DNA of 18,363 bases from DASVDE01 sp035558955 (GTDB lineage Bacteria; Actinomycetota; Thermoleophilia; Solirubrobacterales; 70-9), in assembly GCA_035558955.1 (NCBI GenBank), contig DATMBX010000059.1, positions 1 through 18,363 of the forward strand, written 5' to 3'. The notes beneath the pieces were generated by a model. That model saw nothing but the letters and a program-made list of their open reading frames with translations. It was not told the DNA's origin and searched no databases. Below are positions 1 to 9,100 of the stretch, piece after piece; the stretch's first letter is position 1, and each line of letters starts with the position of its first letter. A program made the translations under genes and the position numbers.

Positions 1-543
1 TAGAAACGTCGGCGGGGGTTGACAGCGCCAGTACGACCTGGTTCACTCCCAGGCAGCGATCATGTACGGAAGCGTTCAACGCTCCGCACGGATCGCAAAC
101 AGGGAACAAGCCTTAGCCCTCAGGACGGGCAGGAGCAGCGCCACAGGGAAACAGGGAACGAGCCGCTCGGGAAAGCGGCTCACCAGGGACAAGGAGAGGC
201 ATCGAAGTGAAACGGGACGCACCGGCACCGGCTTTTGGCCTCGGCAGCCATCCTGGCGCTGGCAACCTCGCCTGCGCGTCGTCCCCCGCCAGCCTCGCCC
301 AGCCTTCACCAGTCGGCGTTCGACTGCTCTCCCTGGCAGACGACGTCCGGAGATCTCGCCCGCACATAACGCCACTCTCATCCCGAGACGGCAACGGGCG
401 AGGTTCTGCGCGCACCGCGGGGGGGACCGGGTCTGAGCGTGCCCATTCTCGCGTCCAGCCCCGGCCCGCTCGCGGTCGCGCAACCCACTTCGCATCCGTA
501 ACCGCAGCACCCGCCGTGGGTCACAAGACCCGCGTCGGCCTTA
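1..543. other. Upstream region without a convincing gene
   Basis: No reading frame here has a recognisable product. Visible small-scale structure includes a perfect 8-bp hairpin at 160-181 (gagccgct, 6-nt loop, agcggctc) with no T-run after it, and a partial direct repeat of the type aacagggaacaagcc near 100 and 150. A TTGACA hexamer lies at 19-24 but has no credible -10 box at normal spacing. A purine-rich Shine-Dalgarno-like stretch (aaggaga, 191-197) precedes a GTG at 207; that ORF is listed separately. Most of the remainder looks like non-coding or degenerate sequence. Confidence 0.5.
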
Positions 544-809
544 GGACCCGTCTCACAACCCCGCGTGTGCAGCTGGCGAGCGCCGGACCGAGCGTCGCAA
601 GGACGCAGGGCGCCGCCCTTGGTGGTGCCAAGGGCAAGCCCGAGGACGCCGCGACGCGAAGTGTGTCCGCCGCCGTCAGGTGTGCGCAGGGGGTTGTGAG
701 ACGGGTCCGCAAGAAGTCAACCCGGCCGGGGGATGGGTTCCCGCGGCCGGTGTCAACAAGGCCGGCCGGGTGGGACCCGGCGGGCGTTACACAAGGAGAG
801 AGAGTCTGA
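207..809 (+). CDS. Doubtful 200-aa ORF upstream of the collagen-like gene
   Basis: This is a GTG-initiated frame of 200 aa with a good Shine-Dalgarno-like sequence (aaggaga, 191-197) and a stop that overlaps the next start as TGATG at 807-811, which would allow translational coupling. Against it, the product is an Ala/Arg/Pro/Ser-rich sequence with no recognisable domain, its second half runs straight through the 544-708 palindrome, and it lacks strong third-position GC bias. The first ten codons (VKRDAPAPAF) could belong to a signal peptide: removing one T from the run near 232-235 would give LASAAILALATSPA, a typical hydrophobic export core ending in a short frame that stops near 369. It is therefore either a chance ORF or the remains of a short exported protein. 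I favour chance or decay. Confidence 0.18.
   Translation: MKRDAPAPAFGLGSHPGAGNLACASSPASLAQPSPVGVRLLSLADDVRRSRPHITPLSSRDGNGRGSARTAGGTGSERAHSRVQPRPARGRATHFASVTAAPAVGHKTRVGLRTRLTTPRVQLASAGPSVARTQGAALGGAKGKPEDAATRSVSAAVRCAQGVVRRVRKKSTRPGDGFPRPVSTRPAGWDPAGVTQGERV
544..708. repeat. 165-bp imperfect palindrome with 19-bp perfect ends
   Basis: The ends are perfect inverted repeats: ggacccgtctcacaacccc at 544-562 and its reverse complement at 690-708. Inside are two further symmetric pairs, gcgtcgc (592-598) with gcgacgc (651-657) and gcccttgg (615-622) with ccaagggc (628-635), nested around a 5-nt centre. The arms in between also align imperfectly with each other's complement, so conceptual translations of both strands resemble one another (LRTRLTTP at one end, GVVRR at the other). 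This is the shape of a small non-autonomous inverted-repeat element (MITE-like) or a long RNA hairpin. No transposase and no clear target-site duplication is visible. Confidence 0.6.
765..800 (+). promoter_or_regulatory. Leader hairpin and RBS before the collagen-like gene
   Basis: A perfect 7-bp stem with a 3-nt loop (gccgggt-ggg-acccggc, 765-781) sits about 11 nt upstream of the Shine-Dalgarno sequence aaggagag (793-800). The ATG follows at 809, which fixes the start of the collagen-like gene well inside the longer open frame. The hairpin could tune initiation or mark the 3' end of an upstream transcript; no T-run follows it. Confidence 0.4.
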
Positions 810-1753
810 TGTTGAACCGAATCCGCGACCGCTTCGGCACCGCCGGCCTGGTCGTTTCCGTCGTGGCGCTCGTCGCCGCGCTCGCCGGCACCGCCTTCGC
901 CGCGAGCGGCTTGAACAGCAAGCAGAAAAAGCAAGTCAAAGCGATCGCCAAGACATTCGCCGGCAAACCTGGTGCTACGGGCCCCGCAGGTCCAGCGGGT
1001 CCCGCTGGCGCTAACGGAGCCGACGGGGCCAGAGGCGCCAACGGCACCAATGGGACTAACGGTACGAACGGCACCAATGGCACCAGCGTAGTCAGCTCCA
1101 ACGAGGCTCCCGGCCTCAACTGTGACGAGGGCGGCTCCAAATTCGTCGCCGGAGCCAGCACCACCTACGCTTGCAACGGCGCCCCCGGAGCCGACGGCAC
1201 CGATGGCACCGACGGCACCGATGGCACCGACGGCTCGCCCTGGACCGCCGGCGGCACCCTGCCCACGAACTCGACCATGACCGGCGCTTGGGCTTTCGGA
1301 AGACTGCCGTCGGCCGCGCTACCCGGCGGGCTTAACCCCCTCTACGTGCCGCTCTCCTTCGCGATCCCCTTGGCAGGGGGGCTGGACGGCTCCGGCTGCG
1401 TTGCCAACGGAACCGACGACGGATACGCAGGCCCCTGCGAAGTCCACTACATCACGTCGGGCGGCCAGGAGCTCATCACCGACCCGGTGGAGGGCCCGAG
1501 AACGTACGCCCCGCTCGATTGCGGCAGCGCCATCGGCCCGGGTGTCGATGCAGCCAACCCGCAGGCGGACCCGGGTCACCTCTGCGTATACGAGGTGACC
1601 GCTGCAAACCTCGGGGCTTTCACCGGTCCCTCTATCGACAGTGTGCAGGGCCCTGTTGCTGTCAAGGGTGCATCCACCGCCGGAGCGCTCCTCCGCTTTC
1701 AGTTCCTCGGGGCGGACTCTTACGCCTTCGGCACCTGGGCGGTCACCGGCTGA
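809..1753 (+). CDS. Secreted collagen-like repeat protein
   Basis: The protein has 314 aa. The ATG at 809 was chosen over an in-frame upstream extension because aaggagag precedes it and an export signal follows directly: MLNRIRDRFG, then a hydrophobic core to about residue 32. Residues 52-93 form 14 uninterrupted Gly-X-Y triplets, first GPA-type, then (GTN)n. A short segment with two cysteines (C105, C122) interrupts them before a second block, (GTD)n, at 124-144. The C-terminal ~170 residues carry four further Cys and form an unrecognised globular domain ending in FGTWAVTG. Collagen-like triplets in bacteria form trimeric stalks on the surface, so a surface or secreted stalk-plus-head protein is likely (inference). 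A hairpin terminator follows, suggesting a monocistronic unit. No enzymatic motif is visible. Confidence 0.9.
   Translation: MLNRIRDRFGTAGLVVSVVALVAALAGTAFAASGLNSKQKKQVKAIAKTFAGKPGATGPAGPAGPAGANGADGARGANGTNGTNGTNGTNGTSVVSSNEAPGLNCDEGGSKFVAGASTTYACNGAPGADGTDGTDGTDGTDGSPWTAGGTLPTNSTMTGAWAFGRLPSAALPGGLNPLYVPLSFAIPLAGGLDGSGCVANGTDDGYAGPCEVHYITSGGQELITDPVEGPRTYAPLDCGSAIGPGVDAANPQADPGHLCVYEVTAANLGAFTGPSIDSVQGPVAVKGASTAGALLRFQFLGADSYAFGTWAVTG
962..1087 (+). repeat. First Gly-X-Y repeat block (GPA then GTN)
   Basis: Fourteen Gly-X-Y triplets are encoded here. The later ones are near-identical 9-bp units alternating aac/aat and ggc/ggt/ggg codons (caatgggactaacggtacg), so the DNA repeat is diverged at third positions while the peptide repeat is exact, which indicates selection for the protein sequence. 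Confidence 0.9.
1178..1240 (+). repeat. Second Gly-X-Y repeat block (GTD)
   Basis: Seven Gly-X-Y triplets are encoded here, mostly Gly-Thr-Asp, built from alternating gacggcacc and gatggcacc 9-mers. Acidic Asp here versus Asn in the first block gives the two stalk segments different charge. Confidence 0.88.
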
Positions 1754-1777
1754 CCCCCGGCCCGCTTTGCGCGGATC

Positions 1778-1810
1778 GCCCCGGGCGGCGCAAATTGCGT
1801 CGCCCGGGGC
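1778..1810 (+). terminator. Hairpin terminator after the collagen-like gene
   Basis: A perfect 10-bp stem (gccccgggcg, 1778-1787, with cgcccggggc, 1801-1810) continues through a G-T pair into cgca/tgcg around an aat loop, about 15 paired positions in all. It lies 24 nt past the stop codon. The following gtcatt is only weakly T-rich, as is common in high-GC actinobacteria. Confidence 0.75.
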
Positions 1811-1892
1811 GTCATTCGCCCCACGACCACGACACCGCGACGACTCACCTAAACCCAGCACCTCATTGCAACCGGAATAGAGAGAGGATTGA

Positions 1893-4800
1893 GTGACCCG
1901 CCGACCGCAGCCAGCAGTTCCCTCGCCTGGCCTCACCCGTCAAGCGGCTCTCGCATTTGCAGCCTTGGCGCTCGCCTTCCTCGCCTTCGCCCCCGCCGCC
2001 AACGCCTCCAAGCAAGCCATCGACTTCTTCGGCGGCGATGGCGCTCTCGGCGGGCAGTTCACCCAGCCCAACGGCGTCGCCGTCAATGACACCGGCGCCG
2101 GCCCCGCCGATGCCGGTGACGTCTACGCGATCGACAGCCGCTGCTGCCAGCCTCCGAATGTCAGATCGGGCAACCGCATCCAGCGCTTCGGCCGCGACGA
2201 CAACGGCACCCCCGCCGACACCGCCGACGACACCTACTTCTTCATCTCCGCCTGGGGCGCTGACGTCGACTCCGCCTCCATCGGAGGCTCCGACTATGAG
2301 ATCTGCACCGTCGCCGCCCAGTGCCAGACCGCCGTCGCCTCCGGCGGCAACGGCACAGCCGCCGGCAACGGCGCCCTCAACTTCACCGACTTCTTCGCCG
2401 GGGCGATCGCCGTCGACCAGGACACCGGCAACGTTTTCGTCACCGACACGAACAACAACCGCGTCAACGTCTACGACGGGACGGGTACCTTCCTGCGCTC
2501 CTTCGGCTTCGACGTCGCCGCCTCGGGCCCCGGCAACACCGGCACCGGCTTCGAGATCTGCGTCGCCGCCGACGGCGACGTCTGCAAGGCCGGCGTCTCG
2601 GGCTCGAACACGGGCCAGATCGGCGCCGGGCAGGGCATCGCGGTCAGCCCCCCCGACGCCAACCCCGCCACCGCCACCGTCTTCCTCGCCGATTCCGCCA
2701 ACAACCGCGTAAACACCTACAGACTCGACGGTTCGGGACCCGCCTCGATCGGTTCCGCCGCCGTGTTCAGAAGCGGCAGCGGCCAAGTCGCTCCCACAAG
2801 TGTCGCGGTCGACTCGCGCGGCATCCTCTACGCCTCCAACTTCAACGGCGCCGCCCTCATCTCCGACTTCAGATTCCCGGTCGAGCGCTACGACACCCAG
2901 GGCGTCAACGGCCCCATCGGCTTCCTCGCCCCGATCGCCGAGGGTGTCAACGAGGTCCAAGAAGTGACGGTCGCCGCCACCGCCGGCACCTTCAAGCTCA
3001 GCTTCGATCCAGACGGCGTCGGGCCTCAGTCGCCGGAAACCACCGCCGATCTCCCCTACAACGCCACCAACAACGCCGTCGAGCAAGCCCTGAAGGCTCT
3101 TCCCTCGATTGGTCAGGTCGGTATCAGGCCAGCCAACGGCGGCCCCGGTGACGCCACCGGCTCCGCCCCCTACATCATCACGTTCCAGAACACTCTCGGC
3201 GCCAAGGATCTCGCCCAGCTGACCTGCGCCAACGGCGCCACGCCGCTCTCGGGCGGCGCCGGCTGTTCGGTCGCCACCATCACCCCGGGCCAGTTCGGCT
3301 TGGTCCCGGACTCCAGGACGAGTCTCGCCATCGACCCAGACTCAGACGGCGGCGGCGCCGCCGACACCGATGTCCTCTACGTCGCGCGAGGCGGCGCCAT
3401 CCAGCAGTTCGGCCCGCTCAACGCCCCCGGCCTCCTCGCCCCGCCGAGCGCCGAGGACGACCGCCACGGCACTAACGGCGCCTTTTCCGGCTCAGACAGC
3501 ATCGCCGTCGAGCCCGCCACCGGCCGTCTCTACGCCGCCTCCTTCGATGGTCTCGCCGGCCGCGGCGTCTACGTCCTCGACAACTCCAGCCCGACGCCGC
3601 CCACCGCCAGCATGGACTCCGTCGACGGAATCACCGCGGACTCAGCCGAGCTACACGCCACGATCGACCCCAACGGTCCCCCCGCCACCCGCTACCACTT
3701 CGAGTACTCCACCGACGGCTCCAACTGGCTCTCCCTGCCCGAGGTCTTCCTCGGTACTCAGCAGGATCCCCAGGCGGTGGACGCCACGCTCGAGCCGCCC
3801 CCGATCGGCCTCGATCCCAAAACCAGATACCACGTCCGCCTCCTCGCCGGGCGCAAATTCGCCACCCCGGTTGTAAGCAACGAGCTGACCTTCACCACCG
3901 CCGGCTCCCCGCCTCTGGCCGAGACCGCCGGCGCTCCGGTTCGCAGCACCACCACCGCGCAGCTGAACGGCCGCGTCACCCCCCTTGGCAGCGCCACCAC
4001 CTATCGCTTCGAGTACGGGCTCGATCAAACCTACGGCCAGAGCACCCCCTCAGCCCCCGCGGGCTCGGGCCAGCTCACCCAGCTCGTCGCCGAGGAGATC
4101 GCCAGCCTTGACCCAGACACCACCTACCACTACCGCCTGGTGGCGGAGAACGGCGTCGGCTCCCCGGTCCCCGGCGCTGACATGACCGTCCACACCCGCG
4201 CCACGGAGGAGCTGCCCAACCAAAGCGACGAGTTCCCCGGCCCGCCCGACTCCGACCGCGCCTGGGAGCAGGTCTCGATCGGCGACTCCGGCGGCAACCC
4301 CGTCGGCTTCACCCAGGGCATCGCCGATGACGGCGACGCCGTCATCTACGGCATCTTCGGCGGCACGCCGATCTCCAGCGCCGGCAGCGCCTTCAGCATC
4401 TACTACGCCGAGCGCCCCGACGGCGCCCATCCCCAAAGCGGTTGGGAGACCCGTTTGATCACCCCGGCGCGCGAGCTGCAGTTCGGTCCCTCCTGGGATC
4501 AGCTTTTTGGCCGCGATGACCTCGCCAGCGTCGTCTCCAGCAACCAAGTCGATTTGTCTACGCCTGGAGCGATCTGGCGCCTGCATCCCGACGGGGCGCC
4601 CGAGGAGCTCTTCCGCCCCGGCCCGCTTGCCGGCCACAGCGGGCCTCAGTCCGGCGGCACCACCCCAGCTTCCTTCTTTGGCATCTCCGCCGACGGCAGC
4701 CGCGTCGTCGCTGGCCTCAAAGGCACCGCGATCGATCCCGCCTTCCCGGCCGCCAGCTCGAGACCCAACTTCTACGACATCGGGGGCCAGCCACAGCTGC

Positions 4801-6131
4801 TCAGCCTGCTGCCGGGCGAGGTCCCGCCCGCCTGCGGCGTAGTTGCAGGCGGCATCTTCAGCGATTCCTTCCGCTACAACGCCAGCCACTGGATCTCCGC
4901 CGACGGAAACCTCGTGGTCTTCGCCGCCGACGATTGCTCCTCCACCCAGCTCTACCTGCGCGACATCGGCGCCCAGCAGACCAGAGCGATCGGCCCCGGC
5001 AACTTCCTCAAACAGACCCCCGGCGCCGTCTTCTTCTCGACGACGGCCGATCTCGACCCCGCCAAAGACGCCGCCGACGGCGGCAACGACGTCTACCGCT
5101 ACGACATCGGCGACACCTCACTGGCCTGCCTCACCTGCATCTACGCCGGCTTCAGCACCGAGGTCGCCGGCGCAAATGCCTTCACGATCGCCGTTTCTGA
5201 GGACGGCTTGCGCATCTACTTCAGCACCAGCGAGCGACTCCTTCCTGGCGCCCCCGCCGACGGCACCTTGGCGATCTACCGCCTGGACGTCGCCGGCGGA
5301 GGCCTCTCCTACATCGCCCCAACCCCCACGGGAACCGGCTTCGGCCCCTCCCAGCCGGGCGTCGCCCTCACCCCCGACAGCTCGCGGCTGATCTTCACTT
5401 CCGACAGAGACTTCCTCAACCCTCTCAGCGAGGGCGCCGACAACGGTGGCCTCTCCCAGTACTACCGCTACGACGACACAGATCGCTCGCTCCTCTGCGC
5501 CACCTGCCCCCCCGACGGCTCGGAGCCTCTCACCGGCGTCACCGGCGACCTGGTCAGCAACGGGCGAAGCGGGGCTCAGCCTAACCTGACCGCGCTCTCC
5601 GCCGACGGGCAGACCTTCGCCTTCGCCACCCCCACGCCGCTGCTCGGTTCTGACCAGAACACCTCCGCCTCCGACCCCGTCTCGGGCATCGACATCTATG
5701 AGTGGCGCGACGGGCGGCTGGCGCTGGTGAGCGATGGCCTCACCAGCTGGTCTCTCCCGCCTCTCCTCGAGGGGATCAGCCCCTCCGGGCGCGACATCTA
5801 CTTCAGCGCCTCCGCCCAGTACACAGCCGACGCGATCGACGCCGGCAAACGCCTCTACGACGCCCGCATCGGCGGCGGCATCGACCTCCCCGAGCCGCCC
5901 CAACCCTGCCCGCTGGAGGTCTGCCAGGGGACGCCGAGAGGGGCGCCCGACGATCCCCTGCCCGCCAGCACCGGCTTCTCGGGCCGCGGCAACATTCAAG
6001 GGGCCGCCCCGCCCAACCGACGTACCTGCCCGAGAGGCAAGCGCAAGGTGCGCCGCGGCGGCAAGGTGCGCTGCGTAAAGCCAAAGCGCGGCGTCAAACG
6101 AGCCAATCACAGACGGAGGGCCCAGCGATGA
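1893..6131 (+). CDS. Large secreted NHL / FN3-like / beta-propeller protein with basic Cys tail
   Basis: The protein has 1412 aa. The start is GTG at 1893, preceded by the purine-rich gagagagga and followed by an export signal (hydrophobic residues ~17-34, cleavage near ANA-SK). NHL-type repeats (FGGDG..QPNGVAV, GAIAVDQDTGNVFVTDTNNNR, GILYASN) span about 40-340 and resume at about 465-565. Inserted between them, about 352-465, is a separate module (VQEVTVAATAGTFKLSF ... DLPYNAT ... ALPSIG). Two FN3-like units (YHFEYS, YRFEYG, TTYHYRLVAENG) span about 570-768. Residues ~785-1345 hold repeated PD40/WD40-like strands (ISADGSRVVA, ISADGNLVVF, TPDSSRLIF, ISPSGRDIYFS). The last 35 residues are strongly basic with CPRGKRKVRRGGKVRCVK. 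The likely role is an extracellular or surface-bound scaffold or binding protein; no catalytic motif is seen. Its stop overlaps the next start (ATGA), indicating co-translation. Confidence 0.9.
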   Translation: MTRRPQPAVPSPGLTRQAALAFAALALAFLAFAPAANASKQAIDFFGGDGALGGQFTQPNGVAVNDTGAGPADAGDVYAIDSRCCQPPNVRSGNRIQRFGRDDNGTPADTADDTYFFISAWGADVDSASIGGSDYEICTVAAQCQTAVASGGNGTAAGNGALNFTDFFAGAIAVDQDTGNVFVTDTNNNRVNVYDGTGTFLRSFGFDVAASGPGNTGTGFEICVAADGDVCKAGVSGSNTGQIGAGQGIAVSPPDANPATATVFLADSANNRVNTYRLDGSGPASIGSAAVFRSGSGQVAPTSVAVDSRGILYASNFNGAALISDFRFPVERYDTQGVNGPIGFLAPIAEGVNEVQEVTVAATAGTFKLSFDPDGVGPQSPETTADLPYNATNNAVEQALKALPSIGQVGIRPANGGPGDATGSAPYIITFQNTLGAKDLAQLTCANGATPLSGGAGCSVATITPGQFGLVPDSRTSLAIDPDSDGGGAADTDVLYVARGGAIQQFGPLNAPGLLAPPSAEDDRHGTNGAFSGSDSIAVEPATGRLYAASFDGLAGRGVYVLDNSSPTPPTASMDSVDGITADSAELHATIDPNGPPATRYHFEYSTDGSNWLSLPEVFLGTQQDPQAVDATLEPPPIGLDPKTRYHVRLLAGRKFATPVVSNELTFTTAGSPPLAETAGAPVRSTTTAQLNGRVTPLGSATTYRFEYGLDQTYGQSTPSAPAGSGQLTQLVAEEIASLDPDTTYHYRLVAENGVGSPVPGADMTVHTRATEELPNQSDEFPGPPDSDRAWEQVSIGDSGGNPVGFTQGIADDGDAVIYGIFGGTPISSAGSAFSIYYAERPDGAHPQSGWETRLITPARELQFGPSWDQLFGRDDLASVVSSNQVDLSTPGAIWRLHPDGAPEELFRPGPLAGHSGPQSGGTTPASFFGISADGSRVVAGLKGTAIDPAFPAASSRPNFYDIGGQPQLLSLLPGEVPPACGVVAGGIFSDSFRYNASHWISADGNLVVFAADDCSSTQLYLRDIGAQQTRAIGPGNFLKQTPGAVFFSTTADLDPAKDAADGGNDVYRYDIGDTSLACLTCIYAGFSTEVAGANAFTIAVSEDGLRIYFSTSERLLPGAPADGTLAIYRLDVAGGGLSYIAPTPTGTGFGPSQPGVALTPDSSRLIFTSDRDFLNPLSEGADNGGLSQYYRYDDTDRSLLCATCPPDGSEPLTGVTGDLVSNGRSGAQPNLTALSADGQTFAFATPTPLLGSDQNTSASDPVSGIDIYEWRDGRLALVSDGLTSWSLPPLLEGISPSGRDIYFSASAQYTADAIDAGKRLYDARIGGGIDLPEPPQPCPLEVCQGTPRGAPDDPLPASTGFSGRGNIQGAAPPNRRTCPRGKRKVRRGGKVRCVKPKRGVKRANHRRRAQR

Positions 6132-9100
6132 AAAGGACAGCCCTGCTCGGCGCCGTCGCCCTGCTCGCCCTGATCGCGCCCGCCACCGCGGCCGCTGGGC
6201 CGATCTTCAACCTCGACATGCACCACGCCCAGACCAACTTCCCCCCCGGCGGCGCCCCCGTAGAGATATTCAAACCACCGACGCAGCAAGGCTCCGCCCA
6301 GGCCAGTGAGATACAGCAGTATGCGTTCACCGCCACCGGCGGCGCCTACAAACTCAGATTCGGCGCCGACACTACCGTCGACCTCCCCTACAACGCCACC
6401 ACGGCTCAGGTGAGAGCGGCGCTCGTGGCCCTGCCCTCGATCGGCGCGGCCAACGTCGACGTCAGCGGCGGGATGAACCCAGATGATCCAGGCGAGCCAA
6501 GAGGAGGCACCAACCAATTCCGTTTCAGCGTCAGATTCACCGGGTCCCTCGCTCTCACCGACGTGCCCGAGCTGGTCGTCTCCGACGGGGCCGCGCCGCT
6601 GCGCCTCAACCCCCAGTACTGGTTCGACCTCGACAACGTCGGCGACGCCGCCACCGCAGGCCCGATCACCCTCACCGTCAAACTCCCCTCCGGGATCAGC
6701 CGCTACTCGGTGAGGACAGCAAGCGAGGGGCTCCACGTCGACTGGAGCTGCCCCGGCTCGCCAGGCGATACAACTGTCACCTGCACCACCTCAGAGTCGA
6801 TCTCCCGCCACAAAGGCGAGTTGGGACTGGCTCTCATAGTCGACGTCAGAGCCAACATCTGCGGCGCCAGCCCCACTTGCGACAAAACGGCGGTCGCCAC
6901 CGTTACCGGCGGCGGCGCCCCGCCCGCCCCGCCCGCGGTGGGCTGCGCGGTGGGGATTGCCGCCTGCGCCAGAGAGACCGCCCACATCTCCCCCGAGGAG
7001 GCCGGCTTCGGCATCCTTCCCGAGACCTTCGTCCCCGACTTCTTCGAGACCGACGGCCTCACCCCCGAGCGCCAAGCCGGCGCCCACCCAGACCTGCTCA
7101 CCGTGCCCTTCGACTTCACCACGGTCGAGGATCAAGACCCCTTCACCCAGCCCTTCCGCAAGGCGGAGTCGGACAGCATCCGCAACCTCAACGTCGACCT
7201 TCCCCCCGGCTTCATCGGCAACCCGACCGCTGTTGGCGAATGCCCGGCCGCTGATTTCATTCTTCAGGACTGTCCCCTCTCCAGCGTGATCGGCTTCCTC
7301 TACGTGCGCACGCCTCCCTTCTTCAACTTGGGCGGCACCTATTCGAACGTCCGCCAGTCCGTCTTCAATATGTCCCACCCTCGCGGCTCGGTCTCAGACC
7401 TCGCCTTCGTCTTCTTCAGCAACCCGGTCCACATCAGGGCCTCGCTGGACCCCGCCAACCGCTACGCGATTACCACCCGGGTGCCCGACATCAACGAGTC
7501 CCTGCCGCCCCTAGACCAGAAGCTCACCGTCTGGGGGGTGCCGGCCGATCCCTCCCATGACGCCCAGCGCTGCAGCCCTGCTGCCACCAGAGATTGCCCG
7601 ACCGACATCGAGGTAAAGCCCTTCCTCACCGTCCCCTCCCAGTGCGAGGCCGACAACGCCTTCCGCCTGCACCACTACGATTCCTGGCAGGACCCGGGCG
7701 AGTACGGCCCCGACCTCACCTACACGATGCCGGGCAAAATGACCGGCTGCGAGAAACCGCGCTTCGACCCCTCGGTGCAGCTCAACCCGACCGGTCGCCA
7801 GGCAAACACCCCGACCGGCCTAGACGTCTCGATTCAGCTCCCGCAGAACGAGAACCCAGACGCCCTGGCGACGCCGCCGGTGAAGAGCACCGTGGTCAGA
7901 TTCCCACCGGGGATGACCGTCAACCCCGCCTTCGCCGACGGGCTCGACGGCTGCACCCTGGCACAGATCGGATTGGGAACGAATAACCCCGTCGCCTGCC
8001 CGGACAACTCGCGGATCGGCGAGGTCTTCCTCACCACCCCGCTTCTGCCCAGAGCCCTTGAGGGATCGATGTATTTGGCGAAGCAGGACCAGAACCCCTT
8101 CGGATCGACCTTCGCCATGTATATGGCGGTGCACGACACCGAGGAGCGCGGCGTCCTGCTCAAGATCCCGGGCCGGATCGACCTCGACCAGTCGACGGGG
8201 CAGATCACCACCACCTTCGACGACCTGCCCCAGTTCCCGTTCGACGACTTCACCCTCTCCTTCCGCTCGGGGCAGCGCGCTCCCTTGGTCAACCCGCCCA
8301 GCTGCGGCACGCAGAGAATCGAAGTCCAGATCACCTCCTACGCGCAGCCGAATGAGGTGCTCGACGCCTCCAACACCTACGAGGTGAACGAGGGGCCGAA
8401 CGGCACGCCCTGCCCGGCCTCTTCGAACTCCCGTCCCTTCGACCCGAAGATGAATGCGGGGACGCTCAACCCCACAGCGGGCGCCCACAGCCCCTTCGTC
8501 TTCCGCCTCACCCGCTCTGACACAGAGCAGGACATCTCCAGAGTGACGACGGTGCTGCCGCCGGGCCTCTCGGCCAAGCTCGCAGGTGTCAGCCAGTGCC
8601 CCGACTCGGCGATCTCCCAGATCTCAACCGCCGAGGGAACCGGCCAAGCGGAGTTCGACAGCCCCCACTGCCCCGCCAACAGCTTGGTCGGGCAGCTGAA
8701 CGCAGGCGTTGGAGCGGGCACCAACCCCAACTACTTCGGCGGCAAGGTCTACCTGGCGGGGCCGTATAGAGACGCCCCGCTTAGCTTCATCACCGTCGTC
8801 CCCGCGATCGCCGGGCCTTATGACTTCGGCTCGGTCGTGGTGCGGATCGCAGCCTACCTCGATCCCAAGACAGCCCAGGCCAAAGCGATCTCCGATCCCT
8901 TCCCTCCGATTGTGCACGGGGTGCTACTGCACATCCGCGACATCCGCTTGAACCTCAACCGCGACCAGTTCACCCTCAACCCGACCAACTGCAGCCCGAT
9001 GTCGGTTGACGGATCGATCCTCAGTGACCTGGGGGCCCTTGCTTCGCCATCGTCTCGCTTCCAGGTGGGGGAGTGCGCAAGCCTCGGCTTCAAACCGAAA

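Noticed and set aside
962..1240. Recent microsatellite-type expansion in the collagen-like gene
   Set aside because: Codons vary at third positions between units, so the repeat is kept at peptide level rather than freshly expanded.
1863..3086. 407-aa minus-strand frame rich in Gly, Val, Asp and Glu
   Set aside because: It lies wholly opposite the NHL protein; its composition is what a high-GC gene gives on the complementary strand, and there is no RBS or domain.
5118..6110. 330-aa minus-strand frame
   Set aside because: It is a shadow of the propeller and basic-tail region of the 1412-aa protein; low-complexity Ala/Gly/Val and no recognisable motif.
5702..6127. Long N-terminal extension of the 1209-aa protein
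   Set aside because: The extension is Arg-rich out-of-frame sequence of the previous gene; the signal peptide at 6128 and the ATGA overlap mark the true start.
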